64,000 nt of DNA, taken from NCBI GenBank assembly GCA_944384155.1, contig CALWSG010000054.1, positions 1 through 64,000 on the forward strand, read 5' to 3'. Positions 1 through 7,716 of the stretch are shown here, in pieces. The stretch comes from an uncultured Lachnospiraceae bacterium. GTDB lineage: Bacteria; Bacillota; Clostridia; Lachnospirales; Lachnospiraceae. The position numbers and the translations under genes are program-made. The stretch's first letter is position 1. Each line of letters starts with the position of its first letter. Below the pieces are notes generated by a model that was given only the letters and a program-made list of their open reading frames with translations, did no database searches and had not been told where the DNA came from.

Positions 1-1480
1 CCACTATTCCCGAATCACCTATACCCATTATATCATTTTCTTTTATGGCATAGCCGTCAATCTCTGTATCCCTTACAGCATAAGTTATCTGACCTGTTTT
101 CACCTTGCTCATTTCCTCAGTCATGGAAGCTGCATTTTCCTCCGGCGTCTTTTCAGGAATAAAGTTGATAAGTGCTGTAATTCCCTGAGGTATAGTCTTT
201 GACGGTATAACAATAACCTTTTTATCCTCAATTAATGTTTCTGCCTGATTTGCTGCAAGAATAATATTTTTATTATTAGGGAATATAAACACGGTATCTG
301 CATTTACATGATCTATTGCATTAATCATATCCTCAGTACTTGGATTCATTGTTTGTCCGCCCTCTATAATATAATCAGCTCCAAGTCCCTTAAATATTTC
401 ATTAACCCCCTCACCTATTGAAACAGATACAAAGCCGTATTCTTTTCTAGGTTCATTTTCCTTTTCTGTTTTATCTGCTTCTTTCTTTGCCTCGTCAGCT
501 GCCTTCTGCTCTGCCGCTTTTTTCTGAGCATCCTTTATAAGCTTTTCCTGATGTTCCTCTCTCATATTGTCTATTTTCATTTTGGTGAGAGAGCCATATG
601 TTAACGCCTTCTCAATGGCAAGTCCCGGATTATTTGTATGGACATGCACTTTTACAATGTCATCGTCAGACACAACAACTATGGAATCACCTATTGATTC
701 AAGGTAATTCTTAAACTCATGCTCCTCCCTTGTATCATAATGCTTTTCAAGCATTATAATAAACTCGGTACAATAGCCGAACTTTATATGCGAGGTATCG
801 GCACTTTCAGTATTTACAGCCGTTCCTGAGGCAGTGGTTTCCATTGTGGAAAGATCTATTTCCTTGCCCATAAAAGCATCATATGCACCCTTTAATACCT
901 GCATAAGCCCCTGACCGCCTGAATCTACTACACCTGCCTGCTTCAATACAGGCAGCATTTCAGGCGTCTTGCTTAAAACGTAATCTCCATGCTCTATTGC
1001 TTTTTTGAAAATAATTTCAAGATCATCTGTCGTCTCAGCTATCTCTTTAGCCTTATCAGCAACACCCTTTGCCACTGTAAGAATAGTGCCTTCCTTTGGC
1101 TTCATAACCGCCTTATATGCAGTTTCAACAGCCCGCTCAAAGGACCTTGCTATAACATTTCCGTCTATCTGTGTAACTGTTTTAATTTCCTTTGTAAAGC
1201 CTCTGAAAAGCTGGGATAAAATAACGCCTGAATTACCTCTTGCACCTCTAAGGGAGCCTGAAGATATTGCCTTGGCAAGTGTTTCAAATGTAAGCTCTGT
1301 AAGTCCGTTTACTTCCTTTGCCGCTGAGAGTATGGTTAAGGTCATGTTTGTACCTGTATCTCCGTCAGGTACAGGGAATACATTTAATTCATTAATCCAT
1401 TCTTTTTTTGCCTCAAGATTCTTTGCACCAGCCAAAAACATTTTTTTTACAAGCTGGCAATCTATACTAGTTCTGCTCAC
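1..1480 (-). CDS. fakA: Fatty acid kinase FakA (DAK2 domain, YloV family), 3' end outside window
   Basis: ATP-binding subunit that phosphorylates fatty acids presented by FakB proteins, so that exogenous acyl chains can enter phospholipids. The frame opens with GTG at 1480, preceded by an AGGAGGA Shine-Dalgarno about 8 nt upstream, and stays open to the window edge (493 codons; the family is about 550 aa, so roughly 50-60 residues are missing). Near residue 30 is the DAK-type motif NVFPVPDGDTGTNM with the metal/ATP-binding aspartates. The last visible residues (EGDIMGIGDSGIV-like pattern) match the C-terminal region of the family. It lies 18 nt behind the Asp23/Gls24 gene, the usual yloU-yloV pair of Firmicutes. 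Identification is from motif and gene order. Confidence 0.9.
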   Translation of the reverse strand, partial: MSRTSIDCQLVKKMFLAGAKNLEAKKEWINELNVFPVPDGDTGTNMTLTILSAAKEVNGLTELTFETLAKAISSGSLRGARGNSGVILSQLFRGFTKEIKTVTQIDGNVIARSFERAVETAYKAVMKPKEGTILTVAKGVADKAKEIAETTDDLEIIFKKAIEHGDYVLSKTPEMLPVLKQAGVVDSGGQGLMQVLKGAYDAFMGKEIDLSTMETTASGTAVNTESADTSHIKFGYCTEFIIMLEKHYDTREEHEFKNYLESIGDSIVVVSDDDIVKVHVHTNNPGLAIEKALTYGSLTKMKIDNMREEHQEKLIKDAQKKAAEQKAADEAKKEADKTEKENEPRKEYGFVSVSIGEGVNEIFKGLGADYIIEGGQTMNPSTEDMINAIDHVNADTVFIFPNNKNIILAANQAETLIEDKKVIVIPSKTIPQGITALINFIPEKTPEENAASMTEEMSKVKTGQITYAVRDTEIDGYAIKENDIMGIGDSGIV

Positions 1481-1498
1481 TGCCGGTTCCTCCTATAA

Positions 1499-1858
1499 TC
1501 AATCTATAATTCGCACGCCTTCAACAAAAATATTTATTTTTTTAACCTTAAGACCTGTAAACTCCTCTACCTTATACTTTACACTCTCTACAAGATTATC
1601 ACATACTGCCGAAATGCTTACTCCGTATGACACAATAACATGAAAATCAATAGTTATGCTGTTATCTTCCTCTATCTCAACATTTATTCCCTTAGACAGG
1701 CTTTCTTTTTTCAAAAGCTTAACAAGACCGTCAGTCATGCTTACAGCAGCCATTCCCACTATACCAAAGCATGATACTGCCGTAGTTCCTGCATACTTTG
1801 CTATTACGGCTTCATCAATCATAACATCGCCAAGGCCTGTATTTAACATTCCCTTCAT
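1499..1858 (-). CDS. Asp23/Gls24 family envelope stress response protein (YloU-like)
   Basis: 119-aa small acidic Asp23/Gls24 (DUF322) protein. Members are membrane-associated or cytosolic scaffolds linked to envelope stress, and the gene almost always precedes fakA. Visible family features are the N-terminal GDVMIDEAVIAKYAG stretch, a glycine/alanine-rich VSCFGIVGMA segment and the DFHVIVSYGVSI strand. ATG 1858 is chosen because GGAGG lies 7 nt upstream; a TTG five codons earlier falls within the Shine-Dalgarno. A sigma-A-like promoter lies at 1915-1943. Function in this organism is inferred from family only. Confidence 0.88.
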   Translation of the reverse strand: MKGMLNTGLGDVMIDEAVIAKYAGTTAVSCFGIVGMAAVSMTDGLVKLLKKESLSKGINVEIEEDNSITIDFHVIVSYGVSISAVCDNLVESVKYKVEEFTGLKVKKINIFVEGVRIID

Positions 1859-1914
1859 ATATAAAACCTCCAAATCCTTGTGCAGTTATTAATATGCACC
1901 CATATTTAAATATT

Positions 1915-1943
1915 ATCTTATCATACTTTAATTATAAAATCAA
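1915..1943 (-). promoter_or_regulatory. Promoter of the yloU-fakA operon
   Basis: TTGATT (1938-1943) and TAAGAT (1915-1920) separated by exactly 17 bp, about 57 nt upstream of the Asp23/Gls24 start codon. It is divergent from the rpmB promoter. Confidence 0.6.
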
Positions 1944-2000
1944 GAAAATGCACCATGCCATTATTGGACTTCATAAAAAATAAAATATTTTTAAAAACAC

Positions 2001-2029
2001 TTGCAAAATATGGTTACTTCTGCTAAAAT
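2001..2029 (+). promoter_or_regulatory. Promoter of rpmB
   Basis: TTGCAA (2001-2006) and TAAAAT (2024-2029) with a 17-bp spacer. The predicted transcript would start near 2036, just before the stem-loop at 2041-2056. Confidence 0.75.
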
Positions 2030-2040
2030 AATTTTTGTTG

Positions 2041-2056
2041 TGGTCTTAACAGACCA
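2041..2056 (+). promoter_or_regulatory. 5'-terminal stem-loop of the rpmB leader
   Basis: TGGTCT-TAAC-AGACCA is a perfect 6-bp stem with a four-base loop, located only a few nucleotides after the predicted transcription start and about 30 nt before the rpmB start codon. It could stabilise the mRNA 5' end or serve as a ribosomal-protein binding site. Neither role can be proven from sequence. Confidence 0.5.
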
Positions 2057-2085
2057 GTAGTTCCGTATATTAAGGAGGTGCAATT

Positions 2086-2271
2086 ATGGCTAAATGTGCA
2101 ATTTGTAGTAAAGCTGCTCACTTTGGAAACGCTGTGAGCCATTCGCATAGAGTATCTAACAGAATGTGGAAGGCAAACGTAAAATCTGTTAAGGTTAAGG
2201 TAAACGGTGCTGCTAAGAAGATGTATGTATGTACTTCTTGCTTAAAGTCAGGACGTGTTGAAAGAGCTTAA
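2086..2271 (+). CDS. rpmB: 50S ribosomal protein L28
   Basis: 61-aa bL28 of the large ribosomal subunit. The N-terminus MAKCAIC, the central SHSHRVSNR and the CTSCLKSGRV C-terminus are diagnostic. Two CxxC pairs (CAIC and CTSC) make this the zinc-ribbon form of L28. AAGGAGGTG stands 7 nt before the ATG. It is a single-gene unit with its own promoter, leader hairpin and terminator, divergent from yloU-fakA as in many Firmicutes. Confidence 0.98.
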   Translation: MAKCAICSKAAHFGNAVSHSHRVSNRMWKANVKSVKVKVNGAAKKMYVCTSCLKSGRVERA

Positions 2272-2281
2272 TAATTATACT

Positions 2282-2319
2282 AAAAAAGAGACAGGTAATT
2301 ATTTACTTGTCTCTTTTTT
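2282..2319 (+). terminator. Intrinsic terminator of rpmB
   Basis: An 11-bp stem GAGACAGGTAA / TTACTTGTCTC (one G-U pair) around a TTAT loop, flanked by an A-run and followed by six T residues. It begins 10 nt after the rpmB stop codon. Confidence 0.9.
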
Positions 2320-2366
2320 GATGCACATGAATTTACAAAAAAATATCAGTAACATTAATACTGCTA

Positions 2367-2861
2367 TTACTCCTTAAATAACTCCTCCAAATATCCTGAA
2401 AGATTATAGTCTGTTTTGTAGTTTCCCGCATTATCACCGGATACAATATAAATCAACTCATTGCTTGTCACCGTAATATTTTCCGTTGCAGAATCCTTAT
2501 ATGTTATGGTTATCATATATAACCATCCTGTCTGATTTTCTTTTTGAGTATTTTCGAATATGATATTATTAAGCCTTTCCGTAAAATCATTTATTTCATC
2601 TGATGATTCCATTATTTTAAAATCCATTCCTGTATTACCGTCTTTTATTGATATCTTTTCAATTTCATTACTTTTTATGTCTAATCTCATATTTTCCCTA
2701 TTACCTTTTGTGTTTTCAGTTTCCTCCAAAGAAAACTTTTCAGTTTCTTTTTCTGTTTCATTACCTTCTGATTGTTCTGTGATTTTTTTAGAACCGCATG
2801 ACATTATACTAATTGATATAATGCACACTGCTAATATTATTCCTATTTTTTTCAGTTTCAT
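2367..2861 (-). CDS. Putative lipoprotein, unknown function
   Basis: 164-aa protein with a lipoprotein signal: KLKK, a hydrophobic stretch and the lipobox SIMSC (Cys about residue 22), followed by a long linker rich in Glu, Thr and Asn. The C-terminal half (about residues 60-160) looks like a small mixed alpha/beta domain and ends KTDYNLSGYLEELFKE. AGAGGTGAT stands before the ATG. No family is recognised; it resembles small DUF-type lipoproteins of Lachnospiraceae. It follows the remnant at 2881-3013 and probably uses that gene's promoter. Confidence 0.7.
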   Translation of the reverse strand: MKLKKIGIILAVCIISISIMSCGSKKITEQSEGNETEKETEKFSLEETENTKGNRENMRLDIKSNEIEKISIKDGNTGMDFKIMESSDEINDFTERLNNIIFENTQKENQTGWLYMITITYKDSATENITVTSNELIYIVSGDNAGNYKTDYNLSGYLEELFKE

Positions 2862-2880
2862 CCTATCACCTCTTTCTAAT

Positions 2881-3013
2881 CTATGGTAATCTCACAGTAA
2901 CAATGTCAATATCTGTTATTCCAATTGAGCAGTGAATATATCTTGATGAATTAGCCCAGCCATCTGCAACCATTATATAATTAGATGATGTATATGTACC
3001 GCCGTTTTTTTGC
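2881..3013 (-). pseudogene. C-terminal remnant of a deleted protein-coding gene
   Basis: Reading from about 3013 to the TAG at 2881-2883 gives about 43 codons without an in-frame start (TSSQKNGGTYTS..NYIMVADGW..RYIHC..DIVTVRLP); a TGA lies just upstream in the same frame. The text looks like a genuine protein end (glycine- and tryptophan-containing, proline-terminated), and about 50 nt upstream a start-like ATGATGAAGCGTGAC follows a perfect promoter. The simplest reading is a gene that lost its middle by deletion. No family can be assigned safely; the xYxVADGW pattern recalls secreted cysteine-peptidase-like proteins, but that is only an impression. Confidence 0.5.
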
Positions 3014-3067
3014 GAAGATGTAATTTTTCAACTACCATTTAGTCACGCTTCATCATTTGTTTTCAAT

Positions 3068-3096
3068 ATTATAATACATAAAGAATAAACTGTCAA
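3068..3096 (-). promoter_or_regulatory. Perfect consensus promoter upstream of gene remnant and lipoprotein
   Basis: TTGACA (3091-3096), 17-bp spacer, TATAAT (3068-3073). It now drives the remnant at 2881-3013 and, by read-through, the lipoprotein gene. The 397-base stretch 2862-3258 otherwise holds only the remnant, AT-rich DNA and the glnK terminator. Confidence 0.75.
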
Positions 3097-3200
3097 TTAT
3101 TGCATTTTTCTGAAAATATTTCTTAAATAATTTTTATTAATAAACTTAAAATTATTACAAAGTATTATGATAAATCCATTTACAAAACTGTTCTTAGCAT

Positions 3201-3241
3201 AAAAAATGACAACCGAATTTGCTCTTTCGGTTGTCATTTTT
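3201..3241 (-). terminator. Terminator of amtB-glnK
   Basis: 12-bp perfect stem ATGACAACCGAA / TTCGGTTGTCAT with A- and T-runs on both sides, so it could work in either direction. It begins 18 nt after the glnK stop. Confidence 0.9.
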
Positions 3242-3258
3242 CAAATATTTAATAATTT

Positions 3259-3639
3259 TTAATCGTCATCATCAGGTGACTGTACTGCATCATAGCCTGT
3301 TTCACCTGTACGGATTTTTACAGCCTGCTTTATGTAATAGCTGAAAATTTTTCCGTCTCCCGGATTTCCCGTAAATGCCGCTTTTTTAATGGCATTGATT
3401 GTCTTTTCCTCCCATTCCTCTGAGGATACCACAATCTCAAACTTTACCTTTGGAAGTACCTGAGGGTCTACCTTCTGTCCTCTGACATATTCCAGCATTC
3501 CTCTCTGAAGACCACAGCCTACTACCTGATAAACTGTAATTCCGTTTACTTCAATTTCTGAAAGTGCACTCTTTACATCCTGATATCTTTCTTCCCTTAC
3601 GATTGCTTCAATCTTAATTAGTGTTGTGTTATCTGCCAT
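3259..3639 (-). CDS. glnK: P-II family nitrogen regulator GlnK/GlnB
   Basis: 126-aa P-II signal protein that senses ATP/ADP and 2-oxoglutarate and normally plugs the AmtB channel. The family features are clear: the LPKVKFEIVV strand, TGNPGDGKIF (B loop) and RIRTGETG (C loop). The T-loop tip reads RGQKVDPQVLPK, so the residue at the position of the uridylylated Tyr51 is Val. The C-terminus carries an extra acidic tail (SPDDDD). ATG 3639 is preferred because GGAGGTTTTTATT precedes it; the longer frame starts inside the Shine-Dalgarno. It lies 20 nt behind amtB, in the usual amtB-glnK order for Gram-positives. Confidence 0.93.
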   Translation of the reverse strand: MADNTTLIKIEAIVREERYQDVKSALSEIEVNGITVYQVVGCGLQRGMLEYVRGQKVDPQVLPKVKFEIVVSSEEWEEKTINAIKKAAFTGNPGDGKIFSYYIKQAVKIRTGETGYDAVQSPDDDD

Positions 3640-3659
3640 AATAAAAACCTCCATTATTC

Positions 3660-4901
3660 TTATTCAAGACCGTTAAATGACGGATAAGCATTTTCACCGT
3701 GCTGAGATATATCAAGTCCAACAATCTCTTCTTTCTCTGAAACACGGATTTTGCCTGTAACAAGTCTGGTTATTCCATAGCATACAAGGGTACCGACTAC
3801 TGCCACTACAACAGTTATTGCTATGCCGGCTGCCTGTGCTCCAAACTGTGCTGCGTCACCGTAGAGAAGTCCGTCATATCCTCCAATAGATTCCTTTGCA
3901 AATACACCTGTGAGAAGGCCTCCCCAGATACCGCCTGTACCGTGACAGCTAAATGCATCAAGGGCATCATCAAATCCAAATTTCTTTTTTCCGTATGAAA
4001 TCATCAAATAACATACAGGGCTTGTTGTAAGACCGATTATAACTGCGGCCCAAATTGGAACAAAGCCTGCTCCCGGAGTTATACCTACAAGACCTGCAAC
4101 AATACCTGTACATGCACCTATAAGTGTAGGCTTTCCTGTCTTTATAATATCGCAAAGCATCCATGATAACAATGCTGCGGCTGCTGATGCTGCTGTTGTC
4201 ATAAATGCATGAGCGGCAAGTCCGTCAGCAGCAAGTGCAGAACCGGCATTAAATCCGAACCAGCCAAACATAAGAATAGATGCACCTATTACTATTGTTG
4301 GTATATTATGTATTCTGTAAGCTGCATGATTGTAATCACGTCGTTTTCCAAGAAGGATACATAATACAAGGGCTGAAACTCCGGAACTGATATGAACAAC
4401 ATCTCCTCCGGCAAAGTCTAAGGCACCGATTCCATCGAGTCCGAGAACTCCTCCCTGTGCCCATACCATATGTGCCAGTGGGTAATAAACAATAACTGAC
4501 CATACTATGATAAATACAAACAGTGATTTAAATTTCATTCTTCCTGCAACTGCACCTGTAATAAGCGCAGGTGTGATAACTGCAAACATCATCTGGAAAG
4601 CACAGAAAACCATATTAGGAATAGCTGCAGTATCGGTATATCCCTCCTCAAGTGAAACACCTTCAAGACCAAGCCAGCTAAAATTTCCGATTATACCGTT
4701 TGACGTAGGTGCAAAGGAAAGTGAATAACCGAAAAGTACCCACATTACAATTCCCGTACCTATGATAAACACTGAGGTCATCATAGTATTAACTACATTT
4801 TTCTTTCTTACTAAGCCTCCATAAAAACATGCAAGTCCGGGTGTCATAAAGAACACCAAAGCAGCACATACCAAAACAAAACCGATATCTCCTGAATTCA
4901 T
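3660..4901 (-). CDS. amtB: Ammonium transporter AmtB
   Basis: 413-aa Amt family channel with about 11 membrane spans, starting MNSGDIGFVLVCAALVFFMTPGLA without a cleavable signal. The twin-histidine pore residues are in DVVHISSGVSA and CHGTGGIWGG, and the family signature DFAGGDVVHIS is complete. AAGGAGG lies 7 nt before the ATG. It is co-transcribed with the P-II gene behind it, which should gate it. Transcription starts at a consensus promoter about 270 nt upstream and must pass the attenuator at 5019-5072, which suggests control by nitrogen state. Confidence 0.97.
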   Translation of the reverse strand: MNSGDIGFVLVCAALVFFMTPGLACFYGGLVRKKNVVNTMMTSVFIIGTGIVMWVLFGYSLSFAPTSNGIIGNFSWLGLEGVSLEEGYTDTAAIPNMVFCAFQMMFAVITPALITGAVAGRMKFKSLFVFIIVWSVIVYYPLAHMVWAQGGVLGLDGIGALDFAGGDVVHISSGVSALVLCILLGKRRDYNHAAYRIHNIPTIVIGASILMFGWFGFNAGSALAADGLAAHAFMTTAASAAAALLSWMLCDIIKTGKPTLIGACTGIVAGLVGITPGAGFVPIWAAVIIGLTTSPVCYLMISYGKKKFGFDDALDAFSCHGTGGIWGGLLTGVFAKESIGGYDGLLYGDAAQFGAQAAGIAITVVVAVVGTLVCYGITRLVTGKIRVSEKEEIVGLDISQHGENAYPSFNGLE

Positions 4902-5018
4902 AAAAAAGCCTCCTTTTTATTATATTAAATTTGGTTATGCCAATTAACATATAATAAAATACATATATCAGAGAAGCTTTTTTTGCCTTATAGCAATCCG
5001 AAAAATCTCCTATAAAAC

Positions 5019-5072
5019 AAAAAAAATTCACCTGCATTGACTTAAGACGGTTAATCCTTAGTCAAAGGTGAA
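5019..5072 (-). promoter_or_regulatory. Transcription attenuator (intrinsic terminator) in the amtB leader
   Basis: In the minus-strand leader TTCACCT (5066-5072) pairs with AGGTGAA (5027-5033), continued by TTGACT (5060-5065) with AGTCAA (5037-5042) and AAG with CTT, with small bulges. Eight T residues follow (5019-5026). This is a complete intrinsic terminator more than 110 nt before amtB, so the operon is probably controlled by antitermination. Upstream leader pieces are hairpin TTAGTGA/TCATTAG (5121-5139), which overlaps the alternative CTAA/TTAG pairing (5136-5146), and a small GAAC-AAAGAA-GTTC hexaloop hairpin (5070-5083) whose 3' arm overlaps the terminator's 5' arm. Confidence 0.75.
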
Positions 5073-5176
5073 CTTCTTTGTTCTTTATATGCATTTATTT
5101 ATTTTTATGATATATGGCATCTAATGAGCTCTTCACTAAACCTTAGCAAAAACTCAGTACCAAATTTATGAAATGT

Positions 5177-5205
5177 ATTATACTTTATTTATTACTATGT
5201 GTCAA
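5177..5205 (-). promoter_or_regulatory. Consensus promoter of amtB-glnK
   Basis: TTGACA (5200-5205), 17-bp spacer, TATAAT (5177-5182). The transcript would begin near 5170 and have a leader of about 270 nt. The 334-base gap between amtB and metH is filled by this promoter and the attenuated leader. Confidence 0.85.
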
Positions 5206-5235
5206 TAATAAAATTTAATAATTTTAATAAAAATT

Positions 5236-7716
5236 TTATTCTCCTATTACCTTCTTTGCTATGTCAACTGACTCCTTTGCATCCTTTGCATAAAAATCAG
5301 CTCCTATCTGTTTTGCATACTCAGGAGTTAAAACGGCTCCTCCTACCACTATCTTACAATCAACATTATTCTTTCTTAAAAGCTTTATAGTTTCTTCCAT
5401 TGATACTAATGTGGTAGTCATAAGTGCCGATAAGCCGACAAGCTTTACCTTATGCTCTATGGCTGCATCTACGACTGTCTGATAATCTACATCCTTTCCA
5501 AGGTCTATAACTGTGTATCCGTAATTTTCAAGAAGTACCTTAACGATATTCTTTCCTATGTCATGTATATCACCCTTTACAGTAGCAAGAACTATTTTCC
5601 CCTTGCTCACCGGCTTTGTGTCAGATTTAAGCATATTGCTTTTTATAACCTCAAAGCTGTTTTGGGCTACACCTGCCGAGAGAATAAGCTGAGGAAGATA
5701 TACCTTTCCCTGCTCAAACAACGTTCCAATTTTATCAAGAGCCGGTATAAGAATTTCATTTACTATTTCCATGGAATCCACTCCTGCCTCAAGAAGCTCC
5801 TTTGTATATTTTGTCCCCTCTGCCTTTAATCCGTTTTCCATGGCATGGCGGAGAGCTTCCCTTGAAGAATCTTTTCCAGAAGCATATTCATGTATATTTT
5901 CAATATACTTCTTATCAGTATTTACTTCTCCCTTATTTCCCTTTATCTGTACTGCTTCCCCAGGTTTTGTAACTATTGTCTTTATATTTACTGCTCCGTA
6001 ATTTTGTATAAACTCAGATGAATCCCTGTCATATCCCTTTAAAAGCTTAAATGCCCTGAAAGCTCCGGTCATTGAAGTCACATTGGGATTCATTATAGGA
6101 AGATCAAGTCCCCTTTCAAGTGCCATAGTAAGAAATGTATGATTAATAAGCTCCCTGTTTGGAAGCCCAAAGGAAATATTTGAAACGCCAAGTACAGTTT
6201 TAAGCTTCAGCTTATTTTTAACTGCCTCCACCGCCTGTAAGGTTTCTTCCACCCCATCCTGTTCTGCGGAAGCTGTCAGGGTTAGACAATCTATAATAAG
6301 GTTTTCCCTTGGTATTCCGTATTCCATTGCCCTGTTCATTATTTTCTCTGCAATTTTTATTCTGTCATCCGCCTTTTTAGGGATTCCTCCTTCGTCAAGT
6401 GTAAGGCACACTACACATGCTCCGTATTTCTTAATAACAGGCAGAATAGCCTCCATAGACTTTTCTTCCCCATTTACTGAATTTACTATAGGCTTTCCGT
6501 TATAGACTCTGAGTGCCGCCTCTAAAACCTCAGGTATTGTGGAATCAATCTGAAGCGGAACGTCAACAACAGCCTGCAGCTCCTTAATAACCCTTACCAT
6601 CATTGATTTTTCGTTAATTCCAGGAAGCCCCACGTTTACATCAAGAATTTCTGCTCCTGCCTCTACCTGCTCTATTGCCTGATTTAAAATATAATCTATA
6701 TCATTATTTATAAGTGCTTCCTTAAACTTTTTCTTTCCTGTTGGATTTATTCTCTCTCCTATAATTCTCGGCTCATTTATATTTACAGCCTTTAGCTGGG
6801 AGCATATTATGGTTTCTTTTTTCTGTCTCCCTGCAATATTGGAAAAATCATATTTTTTTAATGCCTTCGACATTGTTTTTATAAACTGTTGGTCTGTCCC
6901 ACAGCAGCCGCCAAATATTTTAACTCCGTAAGGTGCCATGTCCAGCATGTAATCTGAAAATTCCTCCGGTGTTATGCTGTAGGTATTTGTTACAGGGTCA
7001 GGAAGTCCTGCATTTGCCTTAACTATAAGAGGCAGAGATGTATATTCACTGATTCTTTTCACAACAGGCAGAAGCTCCTTAGGACCAAGAGAGCAGTTTA
7101 CACCTATTGCATCTGCATTAAGGCTTTCAAGAGTAACCGCCATTGACTCAATACTTGTTCCCGTAAAGGTTCTTAAATTCTGCTCAAAGGTCATTGTGCA
7201 CATTATTGGAAGCCCTGAGTTTTCTCTTGCTGCAAGAATTGCCGCCTTTAACTCAAGGAGATCTGTCATTGTCTCAAATACAATAAGGTCTGCATCCTGT
7301 CCTGCTATTATTTGTTCCTTATAGTATTCGTATGCTTTTTCAAATGATAAGCTGCCTGTAGGCTCAAGAAGCTGCCCTATAGGTCCTATATCAAGTGCCG
7401 CAAGAGGTCTTATATCGTCCTTTTCATACTCAAGACAAACCTCCTTTGCCAGACTTACTCCCGATTTTATAATTTCTTCTACGGAATATACAGAATGTGC
7501 AAGCTTATATCCGTTTCCGCCGAAGGTATTTGTATATATAATATCTGAGCCTGCCTCTATATACAGTCTGTGAATTTCCTTTATCATATCAGGGTTTGTC
7601 ATATTAAGCTCCTCAGGAATTCCTCCAAGCTTAAGCCCCCTTGCCTGAAGCATTGTACCCATTGCACCGTCAAGTACTATATATTTTCTTCTGTTTAGCA
7701 GTTCTCTAAAATCCAC
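5236..7716 (-). CDS. metH: Cobalamin-dependent methionine synthase (lacking activation domain)
   Basis: About 826-aa enzyme that moves the methyl group of 5-methyl-THF to homocysteine through cobalamin. Domains in order: homocysteine/Zn domain (about 1-290, with GVNCSLGP and FGGCCGT zinc cysteines), pterin-binding domain (about 310-570, IIGERINPTGKKKF), cobalamin cap (about 610-690) and B12 domain (about 690-826) with the DIHDIGKN histidine ligand motif. The C-terminal SAM/reactivation domain of the 1200-aa enteric enzyme is absent; it is encoded by the overlapping gene just upstream. GTG 7716 is chosen because AAGAGGTG lies 6 nt upstream; another GTG at 7725 is possible but has no good Shine-Dalgarno. 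The start overlaps the end of the activation gene by 11 nt, suggesting translational coupling. Confidence 0.93.
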   Translation of the reverse strand: MDFRELLNRRKYIVLDGAMGTMLQARGLKLGGIPEELNMTNPDMIKEIHRLYIEAGSDIIYTNTFGGNGYKLAHSVYSVEEIIKSGVSLAKEVCLEYEKDDIRPLAALDIGPIGQLLEPTGSLSFEKAYEYYKEQIIAGQDADLIVFETMTDLLELKAAILAARENSGLPIMCTMTFEQNLRTFTGTSIESMAVTLESLNADAIGVNCSLGPKELLPVVKRISEYTSLPLIVKANAGLPDPVTNTYSITPEEFSDYMLDMAPYGVKIFGGCCGTDQQFIKTMSKALKKYDFSNIAGRQKKETIICSQLKAVNINEPRIIGERINPTGKKKFKEALINNDIDYILNQAIEQVEAGAEILDVNVGLPGINEKSMMVRVIKELQAVVDVPLQIDSTIPEVLEAALRVYNGKPIVNSVNGEEKSMEAILPVIKKYGACVVCLTLDEGGIPKKADDRIKIAEKIMNRAMEYGIPRENLIIDCLTLTASAEQDGVEETLQAVEAVKNKLKLKTVLGVSNISFGLPNRELINHTFLTMALERGLDLPIMNPNVTSMTGAFRAFKLLKGYDRDSSEFIQNYGAVNIKTIVTKPGEAVQIKGNKGEVNTDKKYIENIHEYASGKDSSREALRHAMENGLKAEGTKYTKELLEAGVDSMEIVNEILIPALDKIGTLFEQGKVYLPQLILSAGVAQNSFEVIKSNMLKSDTKPVSKGKIVLATVKGDIHDIGKNIVKVLLENYGYTVIDLGKDVDYQTVVDAAIEHKVKLVGLSALMTTTLVSMEETIKLLRKNNVDCKIVVGGAVLTPEYAKQIGADFYAKDAKESVDIAKKVIGE

